Below the pieces are notes generated by a model. The model saw only the letters and a program-made list of their open reading frames with translations, was not told the DNA's origin and did not search any database. A program made the translations under genes and the position numbers. A DNA stretch of 64,000 nucleotides from Prorocentrum cordatum (Eukaryota > Sar > Dinophyceae > Prorocentrales > Prorocentraceae), in NCBI GenBank assembly GCA_963575745.1, contig CAUYUJ010014629.1:324667-388666 (forward strand), written 5' to 3'. The first letter of the stretch is position 1. Each line of letters starts with the position of its first letter. Of this stretch, positions 1 to 10,140 are shown piece after piece.

Positions 1-640
1 ACTATTTCATTCCCATTAGCGGGGCGCCACTCTATGAATTGGTTCACACCCGGACATTACGACCGCTTCACATCCATTAGCGGCGCGCCGCTCTGCAAAT
101 TGGCCTGCAGCCCGAAAATTACAATTCCTTCGCGCCCATTAGCGGCGCGCCGCTCCGCTGATTGGCCTGCAACCACAGAATTACTATTACTTCTCGCCCA
201 TTAGCGGAGCACACGCCGGCCTCAAACCAGTGAATTACGATTGCTCCGATCCCACTAGCGGAGAGCAGTTTCGCTCATTGGCACCAAACCAGGGAATTCG
301 GAGTGCTTCGCTCCCATTAGCGGACCGGTGCTGCGCCAATTGGTCTCAAACCAGTGAATTACGACAGGGCATTATGTTTGCTTCGCTCCCATTAGCGGAG
401 CGCCGCTCCGTTCATTGGGTCCACCCCAAGAGATTGCGATAGCTGCTCTCGCATTAGCGGAGCAGCAATAATGAGAGTGCAGCAAAATCGGTGCGAATGT
501 TTACGGGGCGCCGCTCCGCAACCAGGGCTCGAACGAAGGATATAAATTGCTCCGCTCCCATGAGCGGAGCGGCGCTCGGGTAGTTGGCATCAAACCAGAG
601 AACCACAATTGCGCTCTCCGGTTAGCGGAGCGCACATCCA
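1..640. repeat. Tandem array, about 62 bp unit
   Basis: Imperfect head-to-tail units, seen most easily by the recurrent CCATTAGCGG near 14, 75, 137, 199, 253 (CACTAGCGG), 315, 390, 452, 559 and 622. Spacing is mostly 61-63 bp, with a few shorter or longer steps. Units carry a small palindrome of the type GGAGCGCCGCTCC and a segment like CAAACCAGTGAATTACGA. The array is cut by the window start. Nothing suggests coding. Confidence 0.85.
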
Positions 641-930
641 ACGAGAGGAATAGAATTCTCACTCCTGGGGACTCTGTAAGGGACCCGGAACCCAATGTGC
701 CAAATCTCTCGGGGATTGTCGCGGTTTGTCTGGAGCTTCCCGCGGCGTGTCGAATGAATGTGTCGGGCCCAAGAGGGCCCCAAGATGGGCCCGAAGGCCC
801 AAAAGAGGCCCCAAAACTGCCAAAAAGAGGCCCCCGAGAGCGCTCCGAAGAGACCCCAAGAAGTGTCCCTGAGAACTCTGATCCACAACCCAGGCACGGT
901 GGCGGGATGGGCCGGAGACCATTAGGAAAT
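641..930. other. No gene; CCAAGAGG-type cryptic repeat
   Basis: No convincing coding or RNA signal. Positions 765-865 consist of drifting copies of a decamer-like CCCAAGAGGC/CCCAAAAGAGGC that recurs in many other places in the window. Confidence 0.5.
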
Positions 931-948
931 CATCATGCTTACCACCAT

Positions 949-995
<47 letters not shown>

Positions 996-1052
996 CTGCC
1001 ACTATCACTCTCACCACCGTCATCGCCATCATCGCCATCATCGTCATCACCG

Positions 1053-1140
<88 letters not shown>

Positions 1141-1141
1141 T

Positions 1142-1175
<34 letters not shown>

Positions 1176-1221
1176 GCATCAGCATCAGCATCATCATAAT
1201 CATCATCATCATCAGCATCAG

Positions 1222-1279
<58 letters not shown>

Positions 1280-2180
1280 TGCATCGTCATCGTCAGAGTC
1301 ACCGCCATCACCAGAATCGTAATCATCATCATCATCATCACCATCATCGGCATCATCAGCATCGTCTTCGTCATCGGCATTATCATCATCAGCAGCAGCA
1401 TCAGCATCAGCAGCATCATCATCATGACCATCACCATTACCATCACCACCATCGTCGCCATCCTCATCATCATCACCAGAATCACAACCACAAGCACAAC
1501 TACCATCACCACAATCAGCATGATCGTCATCATCATCACTACCATCACCATCGACATCATCATCATCAGCAGCATCGTCAGCAGCATCAGCAGCATCATC
1601 ATCACAATCATCATCAGCAGCATCGTCAGCAGCATCAGCAGCATCATCATCACAATCATCAGCAGCAGCATCATCATCCTCGCAATCAGGTTCACCATCA
1701 TGATCAAAAGAATCATCATCATCATCATCAGCATCATCATCCTCGACAGCATCATCATCAGCAGCATCATCAGCATAATCAGCATCATCAGCATCCTCAT
1801 CATGGCCATCGTCATCATCATCGGTATCGTCATCATCATCACCACCAGCATCATCATGCTCATATGAATTATCATCTGCAGCAGCAGCATCATCATCATC
1901 GACAGCATCGTCATCATCGTCATCGTCCTTAACATCGGCATCGTCATCGTCATCGTCATAATCGGCATCACCCTCAGCATCCTCATCATCCTCACCATCC
2001 TCATCATCAGCATCATCAACACCATCACCATCATCATCATCATCAACACCATCAGTGTCATCATCATCGTCATCGTCATCATCATCGTCATCGTCATCAT
2101 CATCGTCATCATCATGATCATCATCATCACCATCAACACCATCATCATCATCGTCATCATCATCATCGTCATCATCATCG

Positions 2181-2219
<39 letters not shown>

Positions 2220-2230
2220 CCACCATCAAC
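930..2230. repeat. Imperfect CAT/ATC triplet tract, 1.3 kb
   Basis: Runs of CAT broken by CAG, CGT, CAC and TAT triplets, with the three-base phase kept for nearly the whole length. Every frame stays open for hundreds of codons (poly-His or poly-Ile/Ser on plus, poly-Asp or poly-Met on minus), so the long open frames here are a by-product of the repeat rather than evidence for a protein. Confidence 0.9.
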
Positions 2231-3002
2231 ATCAACACCCCCTCCACCGCGCGCGCAAGGGCCGCCGCTGGGGCCTCCTCCACGCTCTCCTCGGCCGCAG
2301 CGGCCGCCAGCGAGGCATCGGCCCTCCCCTGCGCGCACATCTCCCGCTCCCCGCTCCCGCTCCGGCGCCCGCCGCCGACCCTCCCCGCTCCCGGACCACG
2401 CCTCCGTCGCTGACCAGATCCAGGCGGCCGCCGCCCCCAGTGGTCACACACACACACACACACACACACCCGGACGGACGGCCAGCGGGCCCGCGCCCGT
2501 CTCGCCACGCAGCGACAGTGGGCGAGCTCCGAGGCCACGGTGAAACGCTTCCAGCGCGGACCCGCCGTGAGCATACCCGCAGCGCACTTCCTCCCCCAGG
2601 GGGGAGGGCTTTGAGGAGCAGGATGGACCAGACAGGAAGCACACGAGAAAGAAAAGCATCAAAACAATCTGTGCGGGTGTGTGGGGGGACGGCGCTGTCC
2701 CGACTACCCACACTACTCCCCCAGCGCGCGGAATGCGCCTGATATGTGGGGAGTGGCCCAAAATTTCGATATCTTGATGTTTTGAATGCGGGATCCCTGG
2801 AAGTGCCGCCTCTTGTCCCAAGCATTTCATTTCGATCCGGCTTTTGACGGCCCCTGGCCCAGTGCGGGCCCCAAGAGGCCGAAAACGGCAAACTGAAACT
2901 CGCATTGATGTTTGCAAGACTCTGGAATCCTGGGAGGTCCAGCGTAGACTTCCGAAAGTTGATGGTGTGTCGCCTTTTGCTCCTCGAGAAACAGCAGACC
3001 AA
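2231..3002. other. No gene seen; short CA run
   Basis: GC-rich sequence without a convincing gene. It contains a short CA microsatellite at 2443-2470. Confidence 0.4.
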
Positions 3003-3113
3003 GGCCTCCCAGATGGGGTCCGAGTAGATCGGGTCGGAGAATCGCGCCGCATCGGCGAGGAATCGGCGATGCATCCATGACGTCAGCGATGCATCGGCGT
3101 CGTCTGCGCCAAG
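3003..3113 (+). repeat. GATGCATCGG inverted-repeat family, left part
   Basis: Begins GGCCTCCCAGATGGGGTCCG and runs into GCGCCGCATCGG and GCGATGCATC units. This matches the left arm of fuller copies at 19362-19576 and 55798-56012. No right arm is seen, so this copy looks truncated. Confidence 0.6.
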
Positions 3114-3134
3114 AAAATCCGGCACCGCGCTTGC

Positions 3135-3492
3135 AGCGCAGTTGTGTGTGTGTTGTGTGTTGTGGATTGTGTATCATGCATGGTGTGTATGAGGTGAGCA
3201 TTGCATATTGCATTATGTGTTTTGTGTGCTGTGTGTTGTGTGATGTGTATTACGTGTTGTGTGTTGTGTGCTGTGTATTGTGTGTTGTGTCTTATGTGCT
3301 GTGTGTTGTGTGTTGTATGTTGTGTGGTTTGTGGTGTGTGGTGTGTGGTGTGTGGTGTGAGGTATGTTGTGTGTTGTGTGTGTGCGTGCGTGCGTGCGCG
3401 TGTGTGTGTGTGTGTGCGTGTGTGTGCGTGTGCGTGTGTGTGCGTGTACGTGTGCGTGTGTGTCTGTGTGTGTTTATGTTTGTTTGTTTGCG
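3135..3492. repeat. GT-rich microsatellite (TGTGTTG/TGTGCG variants)
   Basis: Dominated by TGTGT with frequent TGTGTTG, GTGTGC and GTGCG interruptions, becoming purer GTGTGC toward 3400-3470. It generates Cys/Val-rich false reading frames. Confidence 0.85.
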
Positions 3493-3719
3493 TTTGTGCC
3501 TCTCGGGCCCTTTTGCTGCTTGCGGTCCAAGAATCCGGACCCCCGACGCATCGAGCCAAAAATGCGTTCGCTCCTGTCCACACGTGTTTTGCTGCCCTCC
3601 AAACAGAAAACGTGCCCGAATACGAAGTGTGGGGAAAGAGGCTCCATGAATTATCCCCTGTCCCCCGCGCTCGCCCGCCCCCACCGCCCCCTCGTCCCCA
3701 TGGCCAAAACAGGCCTCGA

Positions 3720-4290
3720 AGTCCCCAAAACTAGCCAAGAGGGCCCAAAGAGGGCCCAAAGAGGCCCCCAAGACGCTCCAGGAGGGCCCCGAGTCGCCGA
3801 AAGGTCGCGCCTGGACGCCCTCGATGGCCCCAAGACGGTTCTCGAAGCCTAAAGACGCCACAGGAGGCCTCCTCAAAGAGGGCCCCAAGAGGCAAATATC
3901 GTCCAACTCCCTTGGGAAAACGTTCATGTTCAGCAGGTTCGACGCCCCAAAGATCGCTCCGAGACGGCTCAGAGACCCCGAAGAGCCGAAGAGCTCTCCC
4001 AGACGGCGCATGAAGGCCCCAAGACGGCCCAACAGGCGCCCCAGACGGCCCAAGAGTGACGGGTCGAAGAGAGGGCCCGGATGGGTGATCAAATTTCGAG
4101 CCTTCGGCCCCAAGACGCCCCCAAGAGGCCCCCAAAGGCCCGCAAGAGGCCCGCAAGAGGCCCCCAAAAGGCTCCAAGAGGCCCCGAAAGGACCAAAAAT
4201 TCACTCCAAGACGCCCCCGAAAAGCCTCCAAGATGCCTCCGAGACGCCCCTGAGAAGTCTCCAAGATGCCTCCAGATGGTTCGGAAACCC
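3720..4290. repeat. CCAAGAGGCC cryptic decamer tract
   Basis: Dense drifting copies of CCCCAAGAGGCCC, CCAAGACGCCC and CCGAGACGGCC. The same word recurs at 765-865, 32440-32530, 33310-33500, 60260-60370, 61490-61810 and 63510-63600, and as the complement at 8790-9090. No protein is supported. Confidence 0.6.
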
Positions 4291-4751
4291 TGCCAAAGCC
4301 AGATCATGTTGCTGACCTGCCACGCTGGTCTGCCGTGCTGGTCAGTCGACCTAGTCTGCTGCCTCAGACGTATGATGGACCTTGTGGGCCGTCGAGGGCT
4401 CGGAGGGCTCTTTTCGGTTCTTTGAGGACCTCTTGCGAGAGTTCTGAAGAACTGTTCCGAGCCTGCTGGGAACCCCGTCGTGGATTCGTGAGCCCTGTGG
4501 ACTGTCCAGGCAAGTCTCGAGTCTGACGCCCTCTGGGAACGCTGGGGAGCTCTCCAGGACGGTATGGGAGACTCTGGCCCACAACTGCCTCGCCCGCCCC
4601 GCGCTGCTGCTGCCTCGCCGCGTCGCCTCCGCCAGCGCGGAGGAGGACATGCGCGGCGGCACCACTGGATTAGGCTCCACATCGAGCCGCACCGCCGATG
4701 CATCGGCGAGGGGGCGCGATCATCCGCCTCTATCTACAATAGGGGCCCGAC
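4291..4751. other. No gene seen
   Basis: GC-rich sequence with no convincing coding frame. Positions 4684-4730 resemble a short scrap of the GATGCATCGG family (ACCGCCGATGCATCGGCGAG). Confidence 0.35.
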
Positions 4752-4921
4752 CACAGGAAACCTTCCACAAGAAACCCAACCCTGAGACCCCAGGACGTCA
4801 CTCGACTTTTGGCGTGGGAGCGTCACGCCGTCCATCGCAAAACCATCGAAGCAAAATAAACCCAGGGCACCCTGGAGGCAAGCAGGGCGGTTCTTGGCAC
4901 GGGCATCCATCGTACTCGGCC
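4752..4921 (+). repeat. Dispersed repeat, copy 1 (partner at 54695)
   Basis: Shares with 54695-54838 an ordered set of blocks: an AAACCTT-CACAAGAA start, then CCCCAGGACG, CCATCG-CACCATG-like sequence, CCAGGGCACCC-GGAGGCA and TTGGCA-GGGC. Similarity is imperfect throughout, so this is an old dispersed family. Function unknown. Confidence 0.55.
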
Positions 4922-5124
4922 CACGTCTGGGAAGCCTGGACGTAGGGAGGGCCACCCCGCACCCCCGCCCGGTGCGGCTGCCCTCGGCACCCAGGGCCAG
5001 AGCCGCGGTGGGCGGCACCGCCTGGGGCGGGGTGGGCGCCTGCCTCTCTGGGGGAGGAGAAGAGGAGGAGAGGGGGGGACGGGGAACGGGGATGAGACAC
5101 CCCTGCCTGGACGCCATGCCTGCG

Positions 5125-5265
5125 ATTCGCCCCCCCTCCCCCCCCCCTCCCCCCCCAGCCCTACTTCCGTTTCCTCCTCATCCTCCTCCTCCTCCTCCTC
5201 TTCCTCCTCCTCCTCCTCCCCCTCGTCCTCCTCCGCCGCCGCCGCCACCGCCGCCGCATCCGTCC
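5125..5265. repeat. CCT/CCG microsatellite
   Basis: Pyrimidine-rich run of CCCCCTCC, CCTCCTC and CCGCCG triplets. Confidence 0.8.
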
Positions 5266-5822
5266 CTTGTCCTCATCCGCCACCGTGCCTCGAGGCACGA
5301 AGTGGAGTGTTCCCCAGGTTTGGTGAGTTCTCTGCATTATGTATTCAGTATTGTAATATGATAATCACGGGCAAGGAACCCAACATCTGAGAGAGCGCGT
5401 TTCACGGGCGCTCGCCTTAAAAACATTCGCCCAAACACTCGGCGCCGTCGATCAGAACCAGGGGGACTCCCCTCCCCCCTAACCCCCCCCTGGCGCCGGC
5501 GCCGGCGCTGGCGGCCGCCGCAGCGCCAACGCAGCGACTTCCGGAATACATGCGGTATCATAAGAGGGTCCATGTGTTTCTCACAATTGGTTTGATACGC
5601 TCTCTCTATATATATAATGTATGTATATATAGATATTCCGAGTGCGGGCCTATCTTCCATTGGTTGGGAGTGGGGCCAGTGTGGTTTTCGCGCGGGCTGG
5701 GATTGGGACCATTTTCGTTCCACCGCAGCTGATGGATCAAGCGTAATGCTCTGTATATGAGTGCATGCAGGCCACCTGGGGGAGGAAAAAAACAAAACAA
5801 AACAAAAACGTACACTGATGGT

Positions 5823-6345
5823 TTATAGGGAGCAACTGGAGCATTCCTTGAAAGCCTTGCCGCAGCCCAGAGGGCAGCAGGTCGGGGCCCGAGGGGCAGC
5901 AGAGACTAGGCAGTACGGGCAATCACGTCTGCAGTCCGTGGCATCACCAGCGTGGCACGCGGTGCAAACAACAGAGAAGTCAAGAAGCCATACGCCCGTT
6001 GGCGCGTGGGCGAGACAACGCATTACACTGTACTGCTCCTGGTGGGCCTTGCCTCCGGCAGGGCGCGCGGGCAGAAGAATGCGAAAGTTGGTGCCGCGAC
6101 GGACGCTAGAGAGCAAACCGCATCACGACTGTGACGCAGAAAAATAACGGAGCGCCCCTCGACTGGGGTCAGGATACTCTAGCAGGCACGCAGGGCTGCG
6201 TGAAATTTCACGCAGAGTAGCCTGAACCTGTACACTAATCCTGTCAAAATCGCCGACCTCGATGACCTGGGCAACCACACCATTGAGTTCGATGTTATCC
6301 GTCATGGAGGCGATGTGGACCCATCCTCCAATGAAGTCGACTGGC
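5823..6345 (-). pseudogene. Coding remnant with LNG-type module and Cys-rich C-terminus
   Basis: One minus-strand frame is open from the upstream repeat at 6476 to 5823 except for a single TGA at 6123-6125. The first part contains GGWVHIASMTDNIELNGVVA followed by QVIEVGDFDRISVQVQ. This resembles a short beta-strand module (LNG...V...D...V.V) that I associate with dinoflagellate proteins; the assignment is from memory and weak. After the TGA the frame is Cys-rich (CTACHAG, CRRDCPYC, CCPLGCGK, CSSC), suggesting metal binding. A pyrimidine-rich stretch ending in CAG just before 6345 could be a 3' splice site, so the sequence upstream (a GGTTGGGATTG repeat) is probably not exon. It could be a decayed gene, a gene with an intron over the TGA, or a base error. 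Function unknown. Confidence 0.45.
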
Positions 6346-6399
6346 TGAAGACATCCGTCAGAACAAAGAGCAGAAATGGTGTGCTCAGCAGGGTCGTAT

Positions 6400-6472
6400 T
6401 TGGTTGGGATTGGTTGGGATTGGGATTGGGACCAGTTTGGTTGGGGTTGGGACCAGTTTGTTGGGATTGGGC
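6400..6472. repeat. GGTTGGGATTG short tandem repeat
   Basis: Units of GGTTGGGATTGGGACC repeated with small changes. A looser version occurs at 5660-5720. Confidence 0.7.
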
Positions 6473-6639
6473 CCACATGCGCGCCCTCTCCACGCCGAGG
6501 AGCCCGCGCCCCTCAGAGGCCGCCCCCTTCCTCATCCCCCGGCTGGCTGTCGCCCCCAGGCGGCTTCGGCCCACACCGCGCACGCGCGCGCCACCCTCCC
6601 CGCGCGGAGGTGGGGCGGCACTTGGTATCTCCCTGCCTC

Positions 6640-6790
6640 GCTCGCTGGAATGGAGTTCGATTGGGGAGACACGCGAAAGGACACGAGACGCTTCCGAGGG
6701 CCACGATGCCATGGGAACCGAGATGGCATGGGTCGCGAGCACACGGGACGCATGGGCGCTCCTGCTTTGGCAGGGTCGACCTGCTAGTCA
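6640..6790 (+). repeat. Dispersed repeat, copy 1 (partner at 57075)
   Basis: Aligns with 57075-57235: TTCGATTGG, GGACACGAGACGCTTCCGAG, GGGCCAC-TGCCA, CATGGGTCGCGAG and TTGGCAGGGTCGACCT occur in the same order in both. No coding signal. Confidence 0.55.
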
Positions 6791-6978
6791 AACTCGACCG
6801 CAGGAGGAGAAACCTCACATCCCTCGCTCGCTCGCTACGAGAGGGCTCGACGATCCACGCAGCGGCGACGACGAGCGACGACGGGCTGCGGCGACGTGCG
6901 GCGGGCCTGGGAGGCAGCGGCGGCCGCGGCGGCCCGTTCCGCGGGCGCGGGCTCCTCGGCGGGGTCCACCCGCACGGG

Positions 6979-7050
6979 GCCCTCCTCCTCCTCCTCCTCC
7001 TCCTCCTCCTCCTCCTCCTCCTAGTCCCCGTCCTCCTCCTCATCCTCCTC
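6979..7050. repeat. CCT microsatellite
   Basis: CTCCTCCTC run of about 45 nt followed by degenerate CCTCAT/CCTCC triplets. Confidence 0.85.
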
Positions 7051-7184
7051 CACCAGTCCTTTTCCTGTTAGATAACGTCTCCCTGTCGCACCCCGAGGCA
7101 AGTTTTTAGGGCGGGCCAGGCGTTTCGCCTGAGACTTCTCACCATGTATGACTCTGACGCTTAGAAATGGGCAACAGCTTCACA

Positions 7185-7930
7185 GATGGAGGGCGGGTCG
7201 TTTCCAAATTGTGGCTCTCGCCTTAGCACGGCGCACATTCGTTTTAAACATGTGCAAAGAGCTTCATGGATTGAGGGCGGGTCGTTTCAACATGTGGTTC
7301 CCGCCTTAGCGCGCGCGCATATTCGTTCTAAAAATTTGCAAGAGCTTCTCAGATTGAGGGCGGGTGGTTTTCAAAATGTGGCTCTCGCATTAGCGCCGCG
7401 CTCATTCGTTTAACAAAATCGTCCAATGTTTCACGGATTGTGGGCGGGTCGTTTTCAAAATGTGGCTCTCGCTTTAGCGCGCCGCATATTCGTTTTAACC
7501 ATTTCCAAACGGTTCACGTATTGAGGGCGGGTCGTCACGAAATGTGGCTCTCGCCTTAGCGCGGCGCACATTCGTTCTTAAAAATTGCAAGAGCTTGACG
7601 GATTGAGGGCGGGTCGTTTCGAAATGTCGCTCTCACCTTAGCGCGGCGCACATCTTTGAAAAAATGCGAGAGCTTCACGGATTGAGGGCGGGTCGTTTTC
7701 AAAAAGTGGCTCTCGCTATAGCGCCGCGCACACTCCTTTTAAGAATTCGCAAGAATATCACGGATTGAGGGCGGGTCGTTTCGAAATGCGGCTTTCGCCT
7801 TAGCGCGGCGCGCATTCGTTTTAAAACTTGCAAGAGCTTGGCGGATTGAGGGCGGGTCGTTTTCAAAATGTGGCTCTCGCTTGACGCGGCGCAGACTCGG
7901 CTTAACAATCGCAAGAGTTTCACGGATTCC
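7185..7930. repeat. Tandem array, about 82 bp unit, 9-10 copies
   Basis: The block GAGGGCGGGTCG recurs at 7189, 7273, 7356, 7440 (variant), 7523, 7605, 7684, 7767 and 7848, giving periods of 79-84 bp. Each unit also holds AATGTGGCTCTCGC, TTAGCGCGGCGCACATTCG and GCAAGAGCTTCACGGATT. A single related unit sits at 25245-25330. Confidence 0.9.
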
Positions 7931-8250
7931 CATCATCAACGTGCCAGAAATTGCGTTTTGAACGGATTCAGGACTACGCGGGAGCAACAATTATGTTGAT
8001 TCGCTGCGTTGAAGTCCCAAGAATGGCGTTCTGGCACGATTGAGTATCGTCAAGACACAACTGCCAGGTTTATCCGTGGAGTTGGAATCCCGAGAACAAC
8101 ATTCTGGCATGATTCAGGGTCTTCAAACGGTTGTCTTCCAAAGAGGCAGTTCCTTCAATGGAGATGAACCGTTATAGGGACCTATGAAGAGGGAGCTTGG
8201 AGGGAGGGTTTATTCCAGCATCGTTGATGAATCTTGGGTTCATACTGGTC
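7850..8250 (+). repeat. About 400 bp dispersed repeat ending in CCT run, copy 1
   Basis: From the last 82 bp unit to the CCT microsatellite this sequence matches 25245-25650 closely and in order: CACGGATTCCCATCATCAACG, GGATTCAGGA, AATGGCGTTCTGGCACGATT, GTCTTCAAACGG, GAGGCAGTTCC and a final ACTGGTCCTCCTCC. The last part appears a third time in reverse at about 48185-48275. The CCT run always lies at the same end, so it may belong to the repeated unit. Confidence 0.75.
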
Positions 8251-8712
8251 CTCCTCCTCCTCCTCCTCCTCCTCCTCCTCCTCCTCCTCCTCCTCCCCTC
8301 CAATCCCCCTCCCCCTCCCTCTCCTCCTCCTCCTCCTCCCCTCCCCCTCCTCCTCCTCCTCCTCCTCCTCCTCCTCCTCCTCCTCCTCCTCCTCCTCCTG
8401 TTCCTCCCCCATTCCGCCCTCCCTCCGTGAGCCCTTTGCTTTACTATTCGCGACAACGCCCGCGATTGGCGCCGTGCACCCCCCCCGATCCCCCCGATGC
8501 GAGGGCGCCGACCGGGAAACAATATCTCCTCCGCACTCCCACACGGCCCTCGCGCGAATCGTGACGTGACTGGCCCCCTCGCCCCCTCCCCCCCCAGTCA
8601 CGCCCGTTGCCGCGAGGAGATGAAAAACAGTGAGCCTCCTCCTCCGCCTTCTCCACCTCCGCCGCCTCCTCCTCCTCCTCCTCCTCCTCCTCCTCCTCCT
8701 CCTCCTCCTCCT
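8250..8712. repeat. Two CCT microsatellites
   Basis: CCT runs at 8250-8402 (with CCCCT interruptions) and 8630-8712, separated by about 230 bp of GC-rich sequence in which I see no gene. Confidence 0.85.
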
Positions 8713-8789
8713 CCAGTCTGGAGTGAGAGTTCTAAGCCATGGGATTAGTCTTTGGATAGACGATGGGTGGAAAGGGATGGGATGGCGAT

Positions 8790-9090
8790 GGAAGGCTCCT
8801 CCTTGGAGAGCCTCTTGGGGGCCTCGCGAAAATATGTAAGGGCTTCTTGGGGCCTTCTGGAGGCCTCCTGGGCGCCTTCTGGGGGCCTCTGGGGGCTTCC
8901 TCGGGACACCCTGCTTACAACCGCGGTCTCCCTGAACGACAGGGTCACAATTCGGAACGCTTCGGGGGGCGTCTTGGGGCCATCTGGGGCCTTCATGGGT
9001 TCCTCCTCGGGCCATCTTGGAACCCTGCTATGCCGTCTTGGGACTCCCTCGGACTGCGTGGCAGCCCTTCGGGATACTTTCGGGGCCAGC
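8790..9090. repeat. GGCCTCTTGG-type cryptic repeat (complement of CCAAGAGG)
   Basis: Drifting GGGGGCCT, GGCCTTCTGG, CTTGGGGCC words, the reverse complement of the decamer tract at 3720-4290. Confidence 0.5.
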
Positions 9091-9185
9091 TCCTGGCCTC
9101 CTGGGCGGTCTCAGCAGCCCGAAGACCCAAGAGCAGAGCCTCCGGAAAAACATACGAAGACCATGGGAAATATGTGTGTGCTCGT

Positions 9186-9420
9186 TTGAGCAGGGACCGA
9201 CCGTCCCGGCATTCCTATAGTCCTACCACGAAATGTGCTCAGAACCCAAACATGTTCCAAGAACCAAAACCATGCTCTTTGAACAGAAACCCCATGTGCT
9301 AAAACGAGGCAATCTCCGCGCCAGAAGTGTTCTGAGGACATGTCGTGGGAACCACGGCAGGTTCTTAGAACATTGTTTGGTAGGGCTATAGGCGAGCCAG
9401 GACGCTTCGCCACTGCTCGA
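9186..9420. mobile_element. Short TIR element, GAGCAG family, copy 1
   Basis: About 235 bp whose ends are imperfect inverted repeats of roughly 59 bp: left TTGAGCAGGGACCGACCGTC, and the right end reads GAGCAG-tggcGAAGCGTCC on the other strand. Both arms contain CCTATAG, then ACCA, then AATGTTCT/AGAACC-like palindromes. A CTCGT repeat lies at both flanks within one nt of the ends (9181-9185 and 9422-9426). The second copy is 57384-57616. No internal protein, so a MITE-like non-autonomous element is inferred. Confidence 0.6.
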
Positions 9421-9539
9421 CCTCGTGCGTTGCGGAGGCCGCTCAGGCAGGAAGCGCTCTGTGCGCTGCCTTCGGGCGTCTGGCGGGTGCCCGGGGCCTC
9501 TCGGGGCCCCTGGGGAGCCGCTCGGTCGCCCTCCGGGCC

Positions 9540-9547
9540 GACTGGGG
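9540..9547. repeat. 8 bp target-site duplication (left)
   Basis: GACTGGGG, repeated exactly at 15171-15178 directly outside the opposite terminal inverted repeat. Confidence 0.75.
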
Positions 9548-9599
9548 TTATGTCGGGCGTGTCCCCTACAGGGGGCTTGTCGACGAAAAATAAAAAATA
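9548..9599 (+). repeat. Left terminal inverted repeat of 5.6 kb element
   Basis: Pairs with 15119-15170 with about 6-7 differences or gaps over 52 positions. Confidence 0.8.
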
Positions 9600-9682
9600 C
9601 CCCCCCAAAAAATACACAAAAAAGGTCAATAAATATTCAAAAAATACTCCCCTGACTATTTTTGGACTATGTTTTATCTTAT

Positions 9683-9731
9683 TCCCCACATCCTAAGTGG
9701 GGTTTTTGCTCCCCACATCCTAAGTGGGGTT
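9683..9731. repeat. Two copies of a CCCCACATCCTAAGTGGGG hairpin unit
   Basis: Each copy is a short palindrome (CCCCAC ... GTGGGG). They stand at the point where similarity to the short TIR relatives stops, so they may mark where the internal satellite cargo begins. Confidence 0.6.
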
Positions 9732-9762
9732 CTTGTTTTCTCTGCACACCCTCCGCGCAGGA

Positions 9763-9965
9763 TCTTCTCCTCCTCCTCCTCCTCCTCCTCCTCCTCCTCC
9801 TCCTCCTCCTCCTCCTCCTCCCTCTCCTCTGCTCTTCTTTGCTTCCTCCTCCGTTCCTCCTCCGCATCATCATCACCATCACCATCACTCCCCACTCATC
9901 ATCATCATCACCATCAGCATCACCATCACCATCGCACGATCACTCACCATCATCGGCACCGAACG

Positions 9966-10042
<77 letters not shown>

Positions 10043-10051
10043 TTTCATCAC

Positions 10052-10089
<38 letters not shown>

Positions 10090-10090
10090 A

Positions 10091-10131
<41 letters not shown>

Positions 10132-10132
10132 C
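9763..10132. repeat. CCT run followed by CAT/ATC tract
   Basis: CCT at 9763-9822, a CACCATCACCAT-type transition, then pure ATC from about 9966 to 10130. The transition sequence (CAGCATCACCATCACCATCG, then CACGATCACTCACCATCATC) is repeated at 13080-13145 and 11310-11360, so the microsatellite is part of a duplicated module. Confidence 0.9.
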
Positions 10133-10140
10133 TACTCGCT

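Noticed and set aside
930-2230. CRISPR-like array
   Set aside because: The repeats are triplet microsatellites without unique spacers, in a eukaryotic context.
547-2574. Long His-, Asp-, Met- or Ile-rich open frames
   Set aside because: All are readings of the CAT/ATC microsatellite in its different frames; flanking parts carry no domain. The same applies to frames across 9.7-10.1, 13.0-13.3, 16.1-16.9, 20.8-21.2, 52.3-53.9 and 62.1-63.2 kb.
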